Shown here piece by piece: positions 6,809-14,935 of a stretch of 21,965 nt of DNA (within the stretch, counting starts at the first letter, position 1; every line of letters begins with the position of its first letter). The DNA lies in the NCBI RefSeq assembly GCF_002413825.1, contig NZ_DHXT01000174.1, positions 12,169 to 34,133 on the forward strand, given 5' to 3'. Made by a program: the position numbers and the translations under genes. Source of the stretch: Rhodoferax sp. UBA5149. Lineage in GTDB: Bacteria > Pseudomonadota > Gammaproteobacteria > Burkholderiales > Burkholderiaceae_C. The notes beneath the pieces are model-generated. The model ran no database searches. It was not told the origin of the DNA and saw only the letters and a list, made by a program, of their open reading frames with translations.

Positions 6809-7711
6809 ATGTCGTTCTGGCGCACCCGACAAGGTGTCGGCGTTTTGCTCATTGTGCTGGCGGCACTGGCTTTTGCCGGCCTGGACACCGCCACCAAACA
6901 CGCCGTCACACTGGCCCCGGTGCTGATGTTGCTTTGGTTTCGCTATGTGTTTCAGGCGGTGGTGACCTTTGCCCTGCGGTTTCCGGTGCAAAAGCAGACT
7001 CTTCTGACGACCCCCAATCCACGCTTTCAGGCGCTGCGCGGCGTGCTGTTGCTGATCACCAGTGCCTGCTCATTCTTTGGCTTGCAGTACCTGCCCGTGG
7101 GCGAGTTCACGGCGATGGTGATGCTGTCGCCGCTGGTGGCCACTGCGCTGGCCGCCTGGGTGCTGAAAGACCATGTCTCCCCCCAGCGCTGGCTGCTGAT
7201 GGCAATGGGTCTGTGCGGCGTGTTGCTGGTGGTTCGTCCGGGTGGTCAGGTATTCAGCTGGGCTTTGCTGTTTCCGGTGTTGCTGGTGACGACCTACGCC
7301 TGGTTTCAGGTGCTGACCAGCCGCTTGAGCGGTGAAGAAAACCCGTATACCACCCACTTCTACACCGGGCTGGTGGGCGCCCTGGTGATGAGCCCCATCG
7401 CCGTTTTCAGCTGGGACACGGCGGCCCTGCTGGCGCATTGGCCCTGGTTCATGCTGATCGGCTTCTTGGGTACCTTTGGCCACCTGATGCTGATCCGGGC
7501 TTACATGCGCGCGTCCGCGCCGGTGCTGACGCCTTACCTCTACACGCAAATCGCCTTTGCCACCTTCAGTGGATGGCTGGTGTTCAAGCACGTGCCCGAC
7601 ACGCTGGCCTGGTTCGGCATTGCCGTCATTGCCGCCAGCGGCGTTGGCAATGCCCTGCTGTCGGCCCAGGAGTTGGCCATGCAGCGTCGTGCCATGGCCA
7701 CCCCTGCCTGA
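6809..7711 (+). CDS. EamA/DMT-superfamily inner-membrane transporter
   Basis: A 300-residue, very hydrophobic protein with about ten predicted membrane helices in two EamA repeats. The first repeat includes VGVLLIVLAALAFAGLDTAT and GEFTAMVMLSPLVATALAAW; the second includes VLTPYLYTQIAFATFSGWLV. The paired pattern of a helix followed by P...A...W is typical of drug/metabolite transporters. Substrate unknown: members export amino acids, metabolites or drugs. It begins 6 bases after the PHP gene stop, so it is probably co-transcribed with it. Confidence 0.92.
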   Translation: MSFWRTRQGVGVLLIVLAALAFAGLDTATKHAVTLAPVLMLLWFRYVFQAVVTFALRFPVQKQTLLTTPNPRFQALRGVLLLITSACSFFGLQYLPVGEFTAMVMLSPLVATALAAWVLKDHVSPQRWLLMAMGLCGVLLVVRPGGQVFSWALLFPVLLVTTYAWFQVLTSRLSGEENPYTTHFYTGLVGALVMSPIAVFSWDTAALLAHWPWFMLIGFLGTFGHLMLIRAYMRASAPVLTPYLYTQIAFATFSGWLVFKHVPDTLAWFGIAVIAASGVGNALLSAQELAMQRRAMATPA

Positions 7712-7757
7712 GCTGCATCAACAGCGCCTGCGCCCTACTGATTCATCGACATTCACC

Positions 7758-7763
7758 GACAAT
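7758..7763 (+). promoter_or_regulatory. -10 box for yciO, implying a leaderless mRNA
   Basis: GACAAT lies 6 bases before the yciO ATG at 7770, the same arrangement as at 3122. There is no Shine-Dalgarno sequence between them and no clear -35 box. Confidence 0.45.
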
Positions 7764-7769
7764 CAAGCC

Positions 7770-8393
7770 ATGCCTCAATTTTTTGAAGTTCACCCCGACA
7801 ACCCGCAACCCCGGCTGCTCAAGCAGGCCGTCGCCCTGCTGGAAAAAGGCGAAGTCCTGGCGGTGCCCACCGACTCCAGCTACGCTCTGGTCTGCCACCT
7901 GGACGACAAGGCGGCGGCCGACAAGCTGCGCCGCATCCGCGGGGTGGACGACAAGCACCACCTCACGCTGCTGTGCCGCGACCTGAGTGAGCTGGCCAAC
8001 TACGCCAAGGTGGACAACCAGCAGTTTCGGCTCATCAAATCCGCCACCCCCGGGCCTTACACTTTCATTCTGGAAGCCAGCAAGGAAGTGCCGCGCCGCC
8101 TGAGCCACCCCTCGCGCAAGACCATTGGCCTGCGGGTGCCCGAGCACAAGGTATTGCAGGCACTGCTGGCTTTGCACAGCGGGCCACTGCTGGCGACGAC
8201 CTTGATCGCGCCGGGCGACACCGAGCCACTCAACGATGCCCAGGAAATCCGCGAGCGTTACAAGAAGCAGATTGCAGCCGTCATCGACGCCGGGGCCTGC
8301 ACCCGGGAGCCCACCACGGTGGTCGACCTGACCGGCGAACAGCCGGAGCTGATTCGAGAGGGGCGCGGTGCACTGGCGGCCCTCGGTCTTTGA
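7770..8393 (+). CDS. yciO: YciO, Sua5/YrdC-family protein
   Basis: A 207-residue protein almost identical in length to E. coli YciO (206). It begins MPQFFEVHPDNPQPRLLKQA, very like the YciO start, and keeps VPTDSSYAL, HLTLLCRDLSEL, GPYTFILEASKEVPRRL, RKTIGLRVP and TTVVDLTG. The family is related to TsaC, which makes threonylcarbamoyl-AMP for the t6A modification of tRNA. YciO itself has diverged from TsaC, so its physiological role is less certain. The frame is open upstream to 7557, inside the transporter gene; the ATG at 7770 is clearly the homologous start. Confidence 0.95.
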   Translation: MPQFFEVHPDNPQPRLLKQAVALLEKGEVLAVPTDSSYALVCHLDDKAAADKLRRIRGVDDKHHLTLLCRDLSELANYAKVDNQQFRLIKSATPGPYTFILEASKEVPRRLSHPSRKTIGLRVPEHKVLQALLALHSGPLLATTLIAPGDTEPLNDAQEIRERYKKQIAAVIDAGACTREPTTVVDLTGEQPELIREGRGALAALGL

Positions 8394-8416
8394 ACCGCCT
8401 GTTCATTTCCCTCTGA

Positions 8417-8422
8417 GACAAT
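8417..8422 (+). promoter_or_regulatory. -10 box for the site-2 protease gene, implying a leaderless mRNA
   Basis: GACAAT lies 7 bases before the ATG at 8430 with no Shine-Dalgarno sequence. A TTGAAC at 8390-8395 resembles a -35 box, but the 21-bp spacing is too long. Confidence 0.45.
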
Positions 8423-8429
8423 TGCCCCA

Positions 8430-9098
8430 ATGGATATCGCACACCTCATTCAAACCGTTGCCCTTTATGCCCTGCCCGTGCTGTTCGCCATTACCGTGCA
8501 TGAGGCGGCCCACGGCTACGCCGCGCGGCATTTTGGTGACAACACGGCCTACATGATGGGACGTGTCACGCTCAACCCGCTCAAGCACATCGACCCGGTG
8601 GGCACCATTCTGATGCCGCTGCTGCTGTACTTCGCCACCTCGGGCGCTTTCCTGTTCGGCTATGCCAAACCGGTGCCGGTGCGCTTTGGCAACCTGCGCA
8701 ACCCCAAGCGCCACATGATCTGGGTGGCGCTGGCCGGGCCGGCTGCCAATTTCATCCAGGCCTTTCTATGGGGTGCGCTGTTCTTTGTGCTGAAAGGCAC
8801 TGGCGTGACGGAGCCCTTCTTTCTCAAGATGGCGCAGGGCGGTATTCTGGTCAACGTGGTGATGTTTGCGTTCAACCTGTTCCCGCTGCCGCCACTGGAT
8901 GGCGGGCGGATTCTGGTCGGCCTGCTGCCCTATCGCCAGGCTGAGATGGTCTCGCGGGTGGAACCCTGGGGCTTTTTCATCGTGATGGCGCTGGTGATTT
9001 CAGGGGTGGTCAGCACCCTGTGGTTGCAGCCTCTGATGGCCCTCACCTTTGGCCTGCTGGACATTTTGCTGTCCCCGATTGCCATGATTTTTAGCTAG
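8430..9098 (+). CDS. Site-2 protease family membrane metalloprotease (M50)
   Basis: A 222-residue polytopic membrane protease. The zinc site is visible: HEAAH (24-28) in the first membrane helix, and LPPLDGGRIL with D157 as third ligand. MGRVTLNPLKHIDPVGTILMPLLL and GNLRNPKRHMIWVALAGPAANF are characteristic of the compact bacterial group that lacks a PDZ domain, unlike RseP. Such proteins are common next to trpS or yciO in betaproteobacteria, but their substrates are mostly unknown. Its stop is 34 bases before trpS. Confidence 0.93.
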   Translation: MDIAHLIQTVALYALPVLFAITVHEAAHGYAARHFGDNTAYMMGRVTLNPLKHIDPVGTILMPLLLYFATSGAFLFGYAKPVPVRFGNLRNPKRHMIWVALAGPAANFIQAFLWGALFFVLKGTGVTEPFFLKMAQGGILVNVVMFAFNLFPLPPLDGGRILVGLLPYRQAEMVSRVEPWGFFIVMALVISGVVSTLWLQPLMALTFGLLDILLSPIAMIFS

Positions 9099-9132
9099 TC
9101 CCTCGCATCACTGTCAAAGAATTTTTTCGCCC

Positions 9133-10428
9133 ATGAGTTCCACGCGCTTTCTGACCGGCATCACCACCTCCGGCACACCCCATCTGGGCAACTACGTCGG
9201 CTCCATCCGTCCGTCGGTGCGACACAGCCTGAACCCTGACGTCGAGAGCTTTTACTTTCTGGCGGACTACCACGCGCTGATCAAGATCGATGAGCCTGCA
9301 CGCATCCAGCGCTCCACGCTGGAAATTGCGGCCAGCTGGCTGGCGGCCGGGCTGGACCCCGAACGTGTCATCTTCTATCGCCAGTCGGATGTTCCCGAAA
9401 TTCCGGAACTCACCTGGCTGCTGACCTGCGTCATTGGCAAGGGTGTCCTGAACCGGGCCCATGCCTACAAGGCCGCGGTGGACAAAAACATCAGCGCGGG
9501 TGATGACCCTGACTCGGACGTTAGCGCCGGTCTGTTCATGTACCCGGTGCTGATGGGGGCGGACATTCTGATGTTCAACGCCCACAAGGTACCGGTCGGA
9601 CGCGACCAGATCCAGCATATCGAGATGGCGCGCGACATGGCGCACAGTTTCAATTTCCGCTACGGCGAGCACTTTGTGCCGCCCGAAGCAGAGATTGAAG
9701 AAGACGTGGCCACCCTGCCAGGGCTGGATGGCCGCAAGATGAGCAAGAGCTACGACAACACCATTCCGCTCTTTGCGCCACGCGCGCAGCTCAAAAAACT
9801 CATCACCGGCATCGTGACCGACTCATCAGCGCCGGGTGAGGCCAAAACCGTGGAAGGCTCCGCCCTGTTCCAGATCTACCAGGCCTTTGCCACGCCGGAA
9901 GAAACCACTGCCCTGCGCCGGGCCTACGCCGACGGCATTGCCTGGGGTGACGCCAAGCAGCTGGTATTCGAGCGCATCGACCGTGAAATCGCCCCCATGC
10001 GTGAAGCGTATCTGGCACTCCTGAACGACCCCGCCAAGATCGAGGCCATCCTGCTGGCCGGTGCCGCCCGGGCACGCCAGATTGCCACCCCGTTCATGGG
10101 CCGGTTGCGCTCGGCTGTCGGCTTGCGCGACCTGCGGGCGCAGGCCAGCAGCCAAGCGGCAAAAACTGCCAAAGTGGCAAAACCGGCGTTCAAGCAGTAC
10201 CGCGAACGCGATGGCAAGTTCTACTTCAAGCTGGTGGACGTTGACGGTCGCCTGCTGTTGCAGAGCACCGGCTTCGATTCCCCCAGGGAAGCCGGTCAAT
10301 CCATCGCTCTGCTGCAGACGCAGGGCGCCTCGGCCCTGCCCGGTCTGGCCGACAAGCTGCAGCCCAACGCCGATGTTGAGACACAGGCCGTCAGCACGGC
10401 CTTGCAACTGATGGCCGATGCCGACTGA
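9133..10428 (+). CDS. trpS: Tryptophanyl-tRNA synthetase with C-terminal extension
   Basis: This class I enzyme charges tRNA-Trp with tryptophan. The 431 residues have the HIGH-equivalent TPHLGNY (15-21), the KMSKS motif (202-206), and the family segments FYFLADYHALI, GADILMFNAHKVPVGRDQ and GRKMSKSYDNTIPLF. The catalytic protein usually ends near residue 335-340. Here about 90 more residues follow: an Ala/Lys-rich linker, then a compact block from about 356 to 400 (YRERDGKFYFKLVDVDGRLL, then STGFDSPREAGQSIALLQ). That block resembles the small YegP/DUF1508 fold by pattern. The role of this extension is unknown. Confidence 0.97.
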   Translation: MSSTRFLTGITTSGTPHLGNYVGSIRPSVRHSLNPDVESFYFLADYHALIKIDEPARIQRSTLEIAASWLAAGLDPERVIFYRQSDVPEIPELTWLLTCVIGKGVLNRAHAYKAAVDKNISAGDDPDSDVSAGLFMYPVLMGADILMFNAHKVPVGRDQIQHIEMARDMAHSFNFRYGEHFVPPEAEIEEDVATLPGLDGRKMSKSYDNTIPLFAPRAQLKKLITGIVTDSSAPGEAKTVEGSALFQIYQAFATPEETTALRRAYADGIAWGDAKQLVFERIDREIAPMREAYLALLNDPAKIEAILLAGAARARQIATPFMGRLRSAVGLRDLRAQASSQAAKTAKVAKPAFKQYRERDGKFYFKLVDVDGRLLLQSTGFDSPREAGQSIALLQTQGASALPGLADKLQPNADVETQAVSTALQLMADAD

Positions 10429-10456
10429 AGGCGGCCGGCACTGGCGACGCCACTGA

Positions 10457-10462
10457 TACAAT
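10457..10462 (+). promoter_or_regulatory. -10 box for tRNA-Ser
   Basis: TACAAT is preceded by TGA and lies 17 bases before the first base of the tRNA. The expected -35 position is GC-rich and matches poorly, so confidence is limited. Confidence 0.4.
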
Positions 10463-10479
10463 GGCAGCCAGTCGAAACA

Positions 10480-10567
<88 letters not shown>

Positions 10568-10572
10568 AATAC

Positions 10573-10621
10573 AACGGCCTGATGCTACAAAATAAACAGC
10601 ATCAGGCCGTTTGGCATTTTT
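10573..10621 (+). terminator. Rho-independent terminator after tRNA-Ser
   Basis: A perfect 14-bp stem (AACGGCCTGATGCT at 10573-10586, complement at 10598-10611) with an 11-base A-rich loop, followed by TTGGCATTTTT. It starts 5 bases after the tRNA CCA end and would stop transcription before the molybdoenzyme gene. Confidence 0.9.
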
Positions 10622-10745
10622 CCCCAAACTCTCGTATCGCCAACGACACAGGGGGTTTCACTCGGCATCTTTTGCACTCGCGGATGTCCCAGACGTGCTC
10701 GACGCCATCTGAAATATCGGATGAAATCGAGAGTGGAGACACCCT

Positions 10746-12983
10746 ATGACCCACACCATCCATCACCGCATCTGCCCGCTGTGCGAAGCTTGCTGCGGCC
10801 TCGAACTCAAAGTTCAAGACAACAAAGTCATCAGCATCCGTGGCCATGATGCCGACGTGTTCAGCGCCGGCTACATCTGCCCCAAGGGCGTGGCGCTGGC
10901 CGATTTGCATGAAGACCCCGACCGGCTGCGCACGCCGCTGATCAAGCGCAACGGTGAGTTTGTCGAGGCGAGCTGGGACGAGGCCTTCCAGGAGATCGAG
11001 GCCCGCCTGCCAGCCATCCGCGCGCAACATGGCCGCGACGCCGTCGGCATCGCCGTGGGCAACCCGGCGGCGCACAAGATCGGTTTGTTGATGTACTTCG
11101 GGCGCCTGGCGCGTGCGCTGGGCAGCAAAAATGTGTTCTCGTCCTCGACGCTGGACCAGATGCCCAAGCAACTCGCCAGTGGCCTGATGTTCGGCCACTG
11201 GCTGTCAATTGCCATCCCGGATATTGCGCGCTGCGACTACCTGCTGCTGCTGGGGGCCAACCCGCTGGCCAGCAATGGCAGCATGTGGACCGTGCCCGAC
11301 TTCAAGGGCAAGGCAAAGGCCCTGCAGGCGCGCGGCGGCGAGTTGGTGGTGATTGACCCGCGCCGGTCGGAGACCGCCGCCATGGCCAACGCACATCACT
11401 TCATCCGCCCCGGCGCCGATGTGTTCTTGCTGTTGGGCCTGGTGCACACGCTGTTTGACGAAAAGCTGGTCCGGCTCGGACCGGTGGCCGGACTTGTCAA
11501 CGGCGTCGACGAGGTGGCCGTGGCCGTCGCACCGTTTTCGGCCGAGGCCGTCGCCGAGCGCTGCGCCATTGACGCGTCAACCATCCGTGGGATCGCACGC
11601 AAACTCGCGTCAACGCAGCGCGCCGCCGTCTATGGCCGCATCGGCACTTGCACGCAGCAGTACGGCACACTGGCGAGCTGGCTGGTGGACGTGCTCAACG
11701 TACTCACCGGCCATCTGGACTTGCCCGGCGGCGCCATGTTCTCGCAGGCGGCGGCCTTTGCATCCAACACCAGCAGCAGCAGCCAAACCGGTACCGTGCC
11801 CGGCGTCGGCCGCGGCATCACCACCGGCCGCCACAACAGCCGCGTCAGTGGCGCGCCCGAGATTTATGGCGAGTTGCCCATGACCTGTCTCAGCGAAGAG
11901 ATTGAGACCCCCGGTGTGGGCCAGATCAAGGCGCTGATCACGGTAGGTACCAACCCGGTACTCTCCAGCCCCAACGGCGCCCGCGTGGGCCACGCACTGG
12001 ACCAGCTCGACTTCATGGTCAGCCTGGACATCTACCTCAATGAAACCACGCGCCATGCCGATGTCATATTGCCCGGGCTGTCACCGCTGGAGAGCATGCA
12101 CTACGACGTCGCCTTCCCGCAGTTGTCCTGGCGCAACCACGCCCGTTACAGCGAACCCGTGTTCGAACGCCCAGGCACGCAATTGCACGAGTGGGAAATC
12201 CTGCTCAAGCTCAGCGCCATCATTCAGGGCAAAGGCGCGGATGCCGACCCTGGTGCACTGGACGACGAGCACTTTGCCGACGATACGCGGCGCCAGTTCG
12301 GCGACCAGGCGCCAGCGGTCATGCAGGCTGTCGGCCACCAATTGCGTGGCCCCGACCGCCTGCTCGATGTGGCACTGCGAAGCGGCCCCTATGGTGATGC
12401 GTTCGGCGCCAAGCCCGACGGCTTGAACCTGGCCAAGGTGAAGGCCAGTTCGGCCAGTGGCGGCATCGACCTCGGGGAGCTGGCACCGCGCCTGCCGGGG
12501 ATGCTGCGCACGCCCTCGGGCAAGGTGGAACTGGCGCCCCCGATGCTGCTGGCCGACCTGTCACGTGTCCGCGACGACCTGAAGCTGCCGACCCCGGACA
12601 TGGTCATCATTGGCCGGCGCGATGTGCGCTCCAACAACAGCTGGATGCACAACCTGCCCATCCTCGCCAAAGGTCCGTTTCGCTGCACCGCGCTCGTCCA
12701 TCCCAGCGATGCCCAGCGTTTGGGCCTGTCCGACGGCGCCCTGGCGCGCATTGCCAATGGCACGCGCAGCATCGAAGCCCAGGTGCAGGTCAGCAGCGAC
12801 ATGATGCCCGGCGTGGTCAGCCTGCCCCACGGTTGGGGCCACAGCCTGCCCGGCACGCGCCTTAGACTCGCCGCCGAGCGCCCCGGCGCCAATCTGAATA
12901 CCCTGCTCGACGAAAACCTGCGCGACCCGCTGTCAGGCAATGCCGTGCTCAGTGGCGTGGCGGTGGTGATGCAGGCCGTTTGA
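10746..12983 (+). CDS. Molybdopterin-dependent oxidoreductase (DMSO reductase superfamily)
   Basis: A 745-residue molybdenum or tungsten bis-MGD enzyme of unknown substrate. An N-terminal [4Fe-4S] motif is formed by C10, C13, C17 and C45 (CPLCEACCGLEL...YICPKG). Typical MGD-binding segments follow: LLLLGANPLASNGSMW, LVVIDPRRSETA, RIGTCTQQYGTLASWLVDVL, NPVLSSPNG, and the C-terminal domain with SNNSWMHNLP and LPHGWGH. There is no Tat signal, so it is cytoplasmic. No partner subunit genes adjoin it. At the position where relatives have a Cys or Sec metal ligand it has STLDQMPKQ (D137). GGAGAC before the ATG serves as ribosome binding site. The 124-base region 10622-10745 upstream shows no convincing promoter. 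Confidence 0.9.
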   Translation: MTHTIHHRICPLCEACCGLELKVQDNKVISIRGHDADVFSAGYICPKGVALADLHEDPDRLRTPLIKRNGEFVEASWDEAFQEIEARLPAIRAQHGRDAVGIAVGNPAAHKIGLLMYFGRLARALGSKNVFSSSTLDQMPKQLASGLMFGHWLSIAIPDIARCDYLLLLGANPLASNGSMWTVPDFKGKAKALQARGGELVVIDPRRSETAAMANAHHFIRPGADVFLLLGLVHTLFDEKLVRLGPVAGLVNGVDEVAVAVAPFSAEAVAERCAIDASTIRGIARKLASTQRAAVYGRIGTCTQQYGTLASWLVDVLNVLTGHLDLPGGAMFSQAAAFASNTSSSSQTGTVPGVGRGITTGRHNSRVSGAPEIYGELPMTCLSEEIETPGVGQIKALITVGTNPVLSSPNGARVGHALDQLDFMVSLDIYLNETTRHADVILPGLSPLESMHYDVAFPQLSWRNHARYSEPVFERPGTQLHEWEILLKLSAIIQGKGADADPGALDDEHFADDTRRQFGDQAPAVMQAVGHQLRGPDRLLDVALRSGPYGDAFGAKPDGLNLAKVKASSASGGIDLGELAPRLPGMLRTPSGKVELAPPMLLADLSRVRDDLKLPTPDMVIIGRRDVRSNNSWMHNLPILAKGPFRCTALVHPSDAQRLGLSDGALARIANGTRSIEAQVQVSSDMMPGVVSLPHGWGHSLPGTRLRLAAERPGANLNTLLDENLRDPLSGNAVLSGVAVVMQAV

Positions 12984-13011
12984 CAATTTCACGGTTTCGC
13001 GGCTTGACCGT

Positions 13012-13097
13012 CTAGCATCATAAAATGATGCTAGCCCGCGTCAATAAAGCGTACTATGCTATGTTTTTTATAGCAACAGGTCGCTGACCGGTCAGCG
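13012..13097. repeat. Cluster of three short palindromes between convergent genes
   Basis: The 127-base gap between the molybdoenzyme and chemoreceptor genes holds three dyads. The first is CTAGCATCAT-AAA-ATGATGCTAG (13012-13034, perfect 10-bp arms). The second is TGCTAT-GTTTTTT-ATAGCA (13057-13075). The third is CGCTGACCGGTCAGCG (13082-13097, perfect). None has a classic T-tract directly after it, but together they could stop transcription from both sides. The middle one resembles the palindrome at the recJ start. Confidence 0.7.
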
Positions 13098-13110
13098 CCA
13101 GAGCAAGACC

Positions 13111-14868
13111 TCAGAAGCTGGTCCAGTCGTCATCTGAAGCAGCCGCCTTGGGGCCAGCCGAGGACGAGGACAGCTGCTTGGGCTTGGGCGCGGCAACACG
13201 CGCGGTCGGCGCCTTCGCGGGTGCCAGACGGGCCGTGTGCGGCGCTGGTTTCTTGGGTGCCACACGTGGTGCAGCCGCCCGGGGAGCGCTCGCTGCCTGC
13301 CGCACCATTCCCTGCGCGTTGCCTACGGCCAGCTTGAACACACTCACGACCTCGACCATGCGGCCAGCCTGCTGGTTCAGGCTGTCCGCCGCCGCTGCAG
13401 CCTCTTCCACCAGGGCAGCGTTTTGCTGGGTGACGTTATCCAACTGGGCAATAGCCTGGTTAATCTGGTCGATGCCGCTGGTCTGCTCATGGGCGGAGGA
13501 GCTGATCTCCCCAATCAGGTCGGCCACGCGCTTGACCTGCGTGACGATGTCGTTCATCGATTCACCGGCCTCGCCCACCAACTGGCTGCCGGTTTCGACT
13601 TTCTCCACGCTGGCGCCGATCAGGCTCTTGATTTCCTTGGCCGCTTCGGCTGAGCGTCCGGCCAGGCTACGTACTTCGCTGGCCACCACGGCAAAACCGC
13701 GTCCCTGCTCACCGGCACGGGCCGCTTCCACCGCCGCGTTGAGCGCCAGGATATTGGTCTGGAATGCGATGCCGTCAATGACGCCGATGATGTCCGATAT
13801 CTTGCGCGAGGCAATCGTTATTTCCTGCATGGTAGCGACCACCTGGCCCACCACGACGCCACCTTTGACAGCGGCTGAACTCGCCAAACCGGCCAGCTGA
13901 TTGGCTTGGCGCGCGGTGTCGGCGTTGTTCTTCACGGTGGAGCTGAGTTCTTCCATGGAGGCGGCGGTTTCTTCCAGGTTGCTGGCCTGGGTTTCGGTAC
14001 GCTGCGACAGGTCGGCATTGCCGGTGGCAATCTCGTTGGCGCCGGTTGAGATATTCTCGGCGCCGCTGCGCACTTCGCTGACCATGCGGGCCAGGCCGTC
14101 ACGCATCTCCAACAGACCGCCCAGCAAGTGCGCCGCTTCGTCGCGACCGCTGACGGCAATGTCACTCGAGAGATCGCCGCGCGCGACACGGGACGTGGCG
14201 TCCATGGCAGTCAACAGCGGCCGGGTGATGCTCAACGTCAGTCGCCAGGCCATCAGACCGGCCAGCAGCAGCACCAGTGCCGCCGCCGCGCTGATCACGC
14301 TGACGGTGGCGCGATTGCTCGCATTGGCCTGCTCGGTGGCCTCATCGGTGTGCTGTTTCTGGATCGCGATGAAGGTGCCCAGCTCGCCCATGGCCTTGAT
14401 CAGCAAGGGATCAATCTTGCCGGTGATGACGGCGCCGGCTTGCTCGGTATTGAACTGCGCGGCCAAGTCCACCGCCTCCTTGAAATGCACGTCCATCTGG
14501 CGGTCAATGTCGGCCAGACGGGCGAACAGCTCGCGCTCCTTCGTGCCGAGGCCGGTGACCTCCAGCTTGCCCTTGGCGGCCAGGTAGGCGGCACGCTGTT
14601 TCTTGGCTTCGGCCTCGTCTTTTTGCACGCCTTCCACCTTGGTCTGCAGGCCCATGTTGCGCACAGAGACGGCGCTGCTGAGCAGCGTATGGCGCATGTC
14701 CACCGCAAGGTCTTGTTGGACGGCCGCCAGGTGCAGCGTGTCTAGCAAAGCGGCGCGGCTGATGCCGTTGCTAATGAGCGCCCCGCCCAGCATCACGCTG
14801 GCAGCCAGCAAGATCAAGCCAAACCCCAGCCCGAGGCGGAGCCCGATTTTCATATCGCGCAAATTCAT
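13111..14868 (-). CDS. Methyl-accepting chemotaxis protein (four-helix-bundle sensor type)
   Basis: A 585-residue chemoreceptor that signals to CheA/CheW. TM1 is in MKIGLRLGLGFGLILLAASVML. A periplasmic helical domain of about 150 residues follows. TM2 is VISAAAALVLLLAGLMAWRL, followed by HAMP (SITRPLLTAMDATSRVARGD). The cytoplasmic signalling hairpin tip is at about residues 362-400 (IDGIAFQTNILALNAAVEAA, then GEQGRGFAVVASEVRSLA). The C-terminus is an Ala/Pro/Lys-rich linker ending in DDDWTSF, which looks like a methyltransferase-tethering tail. I chose ATG at 14868 (MNLRDMKIG) over an upstream in-frame TTG at 14895 because it matches the usual family start. It is 67 bases downstream of the Cache gene. 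Confidence 0.95.
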   Translation of the reverse strand: MNLRDMKIGLRLGLGFGLILLAASVMLGGALISNGISRAALLDTLHLAAVQQDLAVDMRHTLLSSAVSVRNMGLQTKVEGVQKDEAEAKKQRAAYLAAKGKLEVTGLGTKERELFARLADIDRQMDVHFKEAVDLAAQFNTEQAGAVITGKIDPLLIKAMGELGTFIAIQKQHTDEATEQANASNRATVSVISAAAALVLLLAGLMAWRLTLSITRPLLTAMDATSRVARGDLSSDIAVSGRDEAAHLLGGLLEMRDGLARMVSEVRSGAENISTGANEIATGNADLSQRTETQASNLEETAASMEELSSTVKNNADTARQANQLAGLASSAAVKGGVVVGQVVATMQEITIASRKISDIIGVIDGIAFQTNILALNAAVEAARAGEQGRGFAVVASEVRSLAGRSAEAAKEIKSLIGASVEKVETGSQLVGEAGESMNDIVTQVKRVADLIGEISSSAHEQTSGIDQINQAIAQLDNVTQQNAALVEEAAAAADSLNQQAGRMVEVVSVFKLAVGNAQGMVRQAASAPRAAAPRVAPKKPAPHTARLAPAKAPTARVAAPKPKQLSSSSAGPKAAASDDDWTSF

Positions 14869-14935
14869 AAGGATGGCCCAGCAGTAAAAAGACAAGATTC
14901 AAGTTATGCCAGCGGCGCTTGGCCGCGCAGCGAAA

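Noticed and set aside
14911..14926. GCGGC/GCCGC hairpin between the Cache and chemoreceptor genes as a terminator
   Set aside because: Stem is only 5 bp and there is no T-tract right after it on minus; the genes are better seen as co-transcribed.
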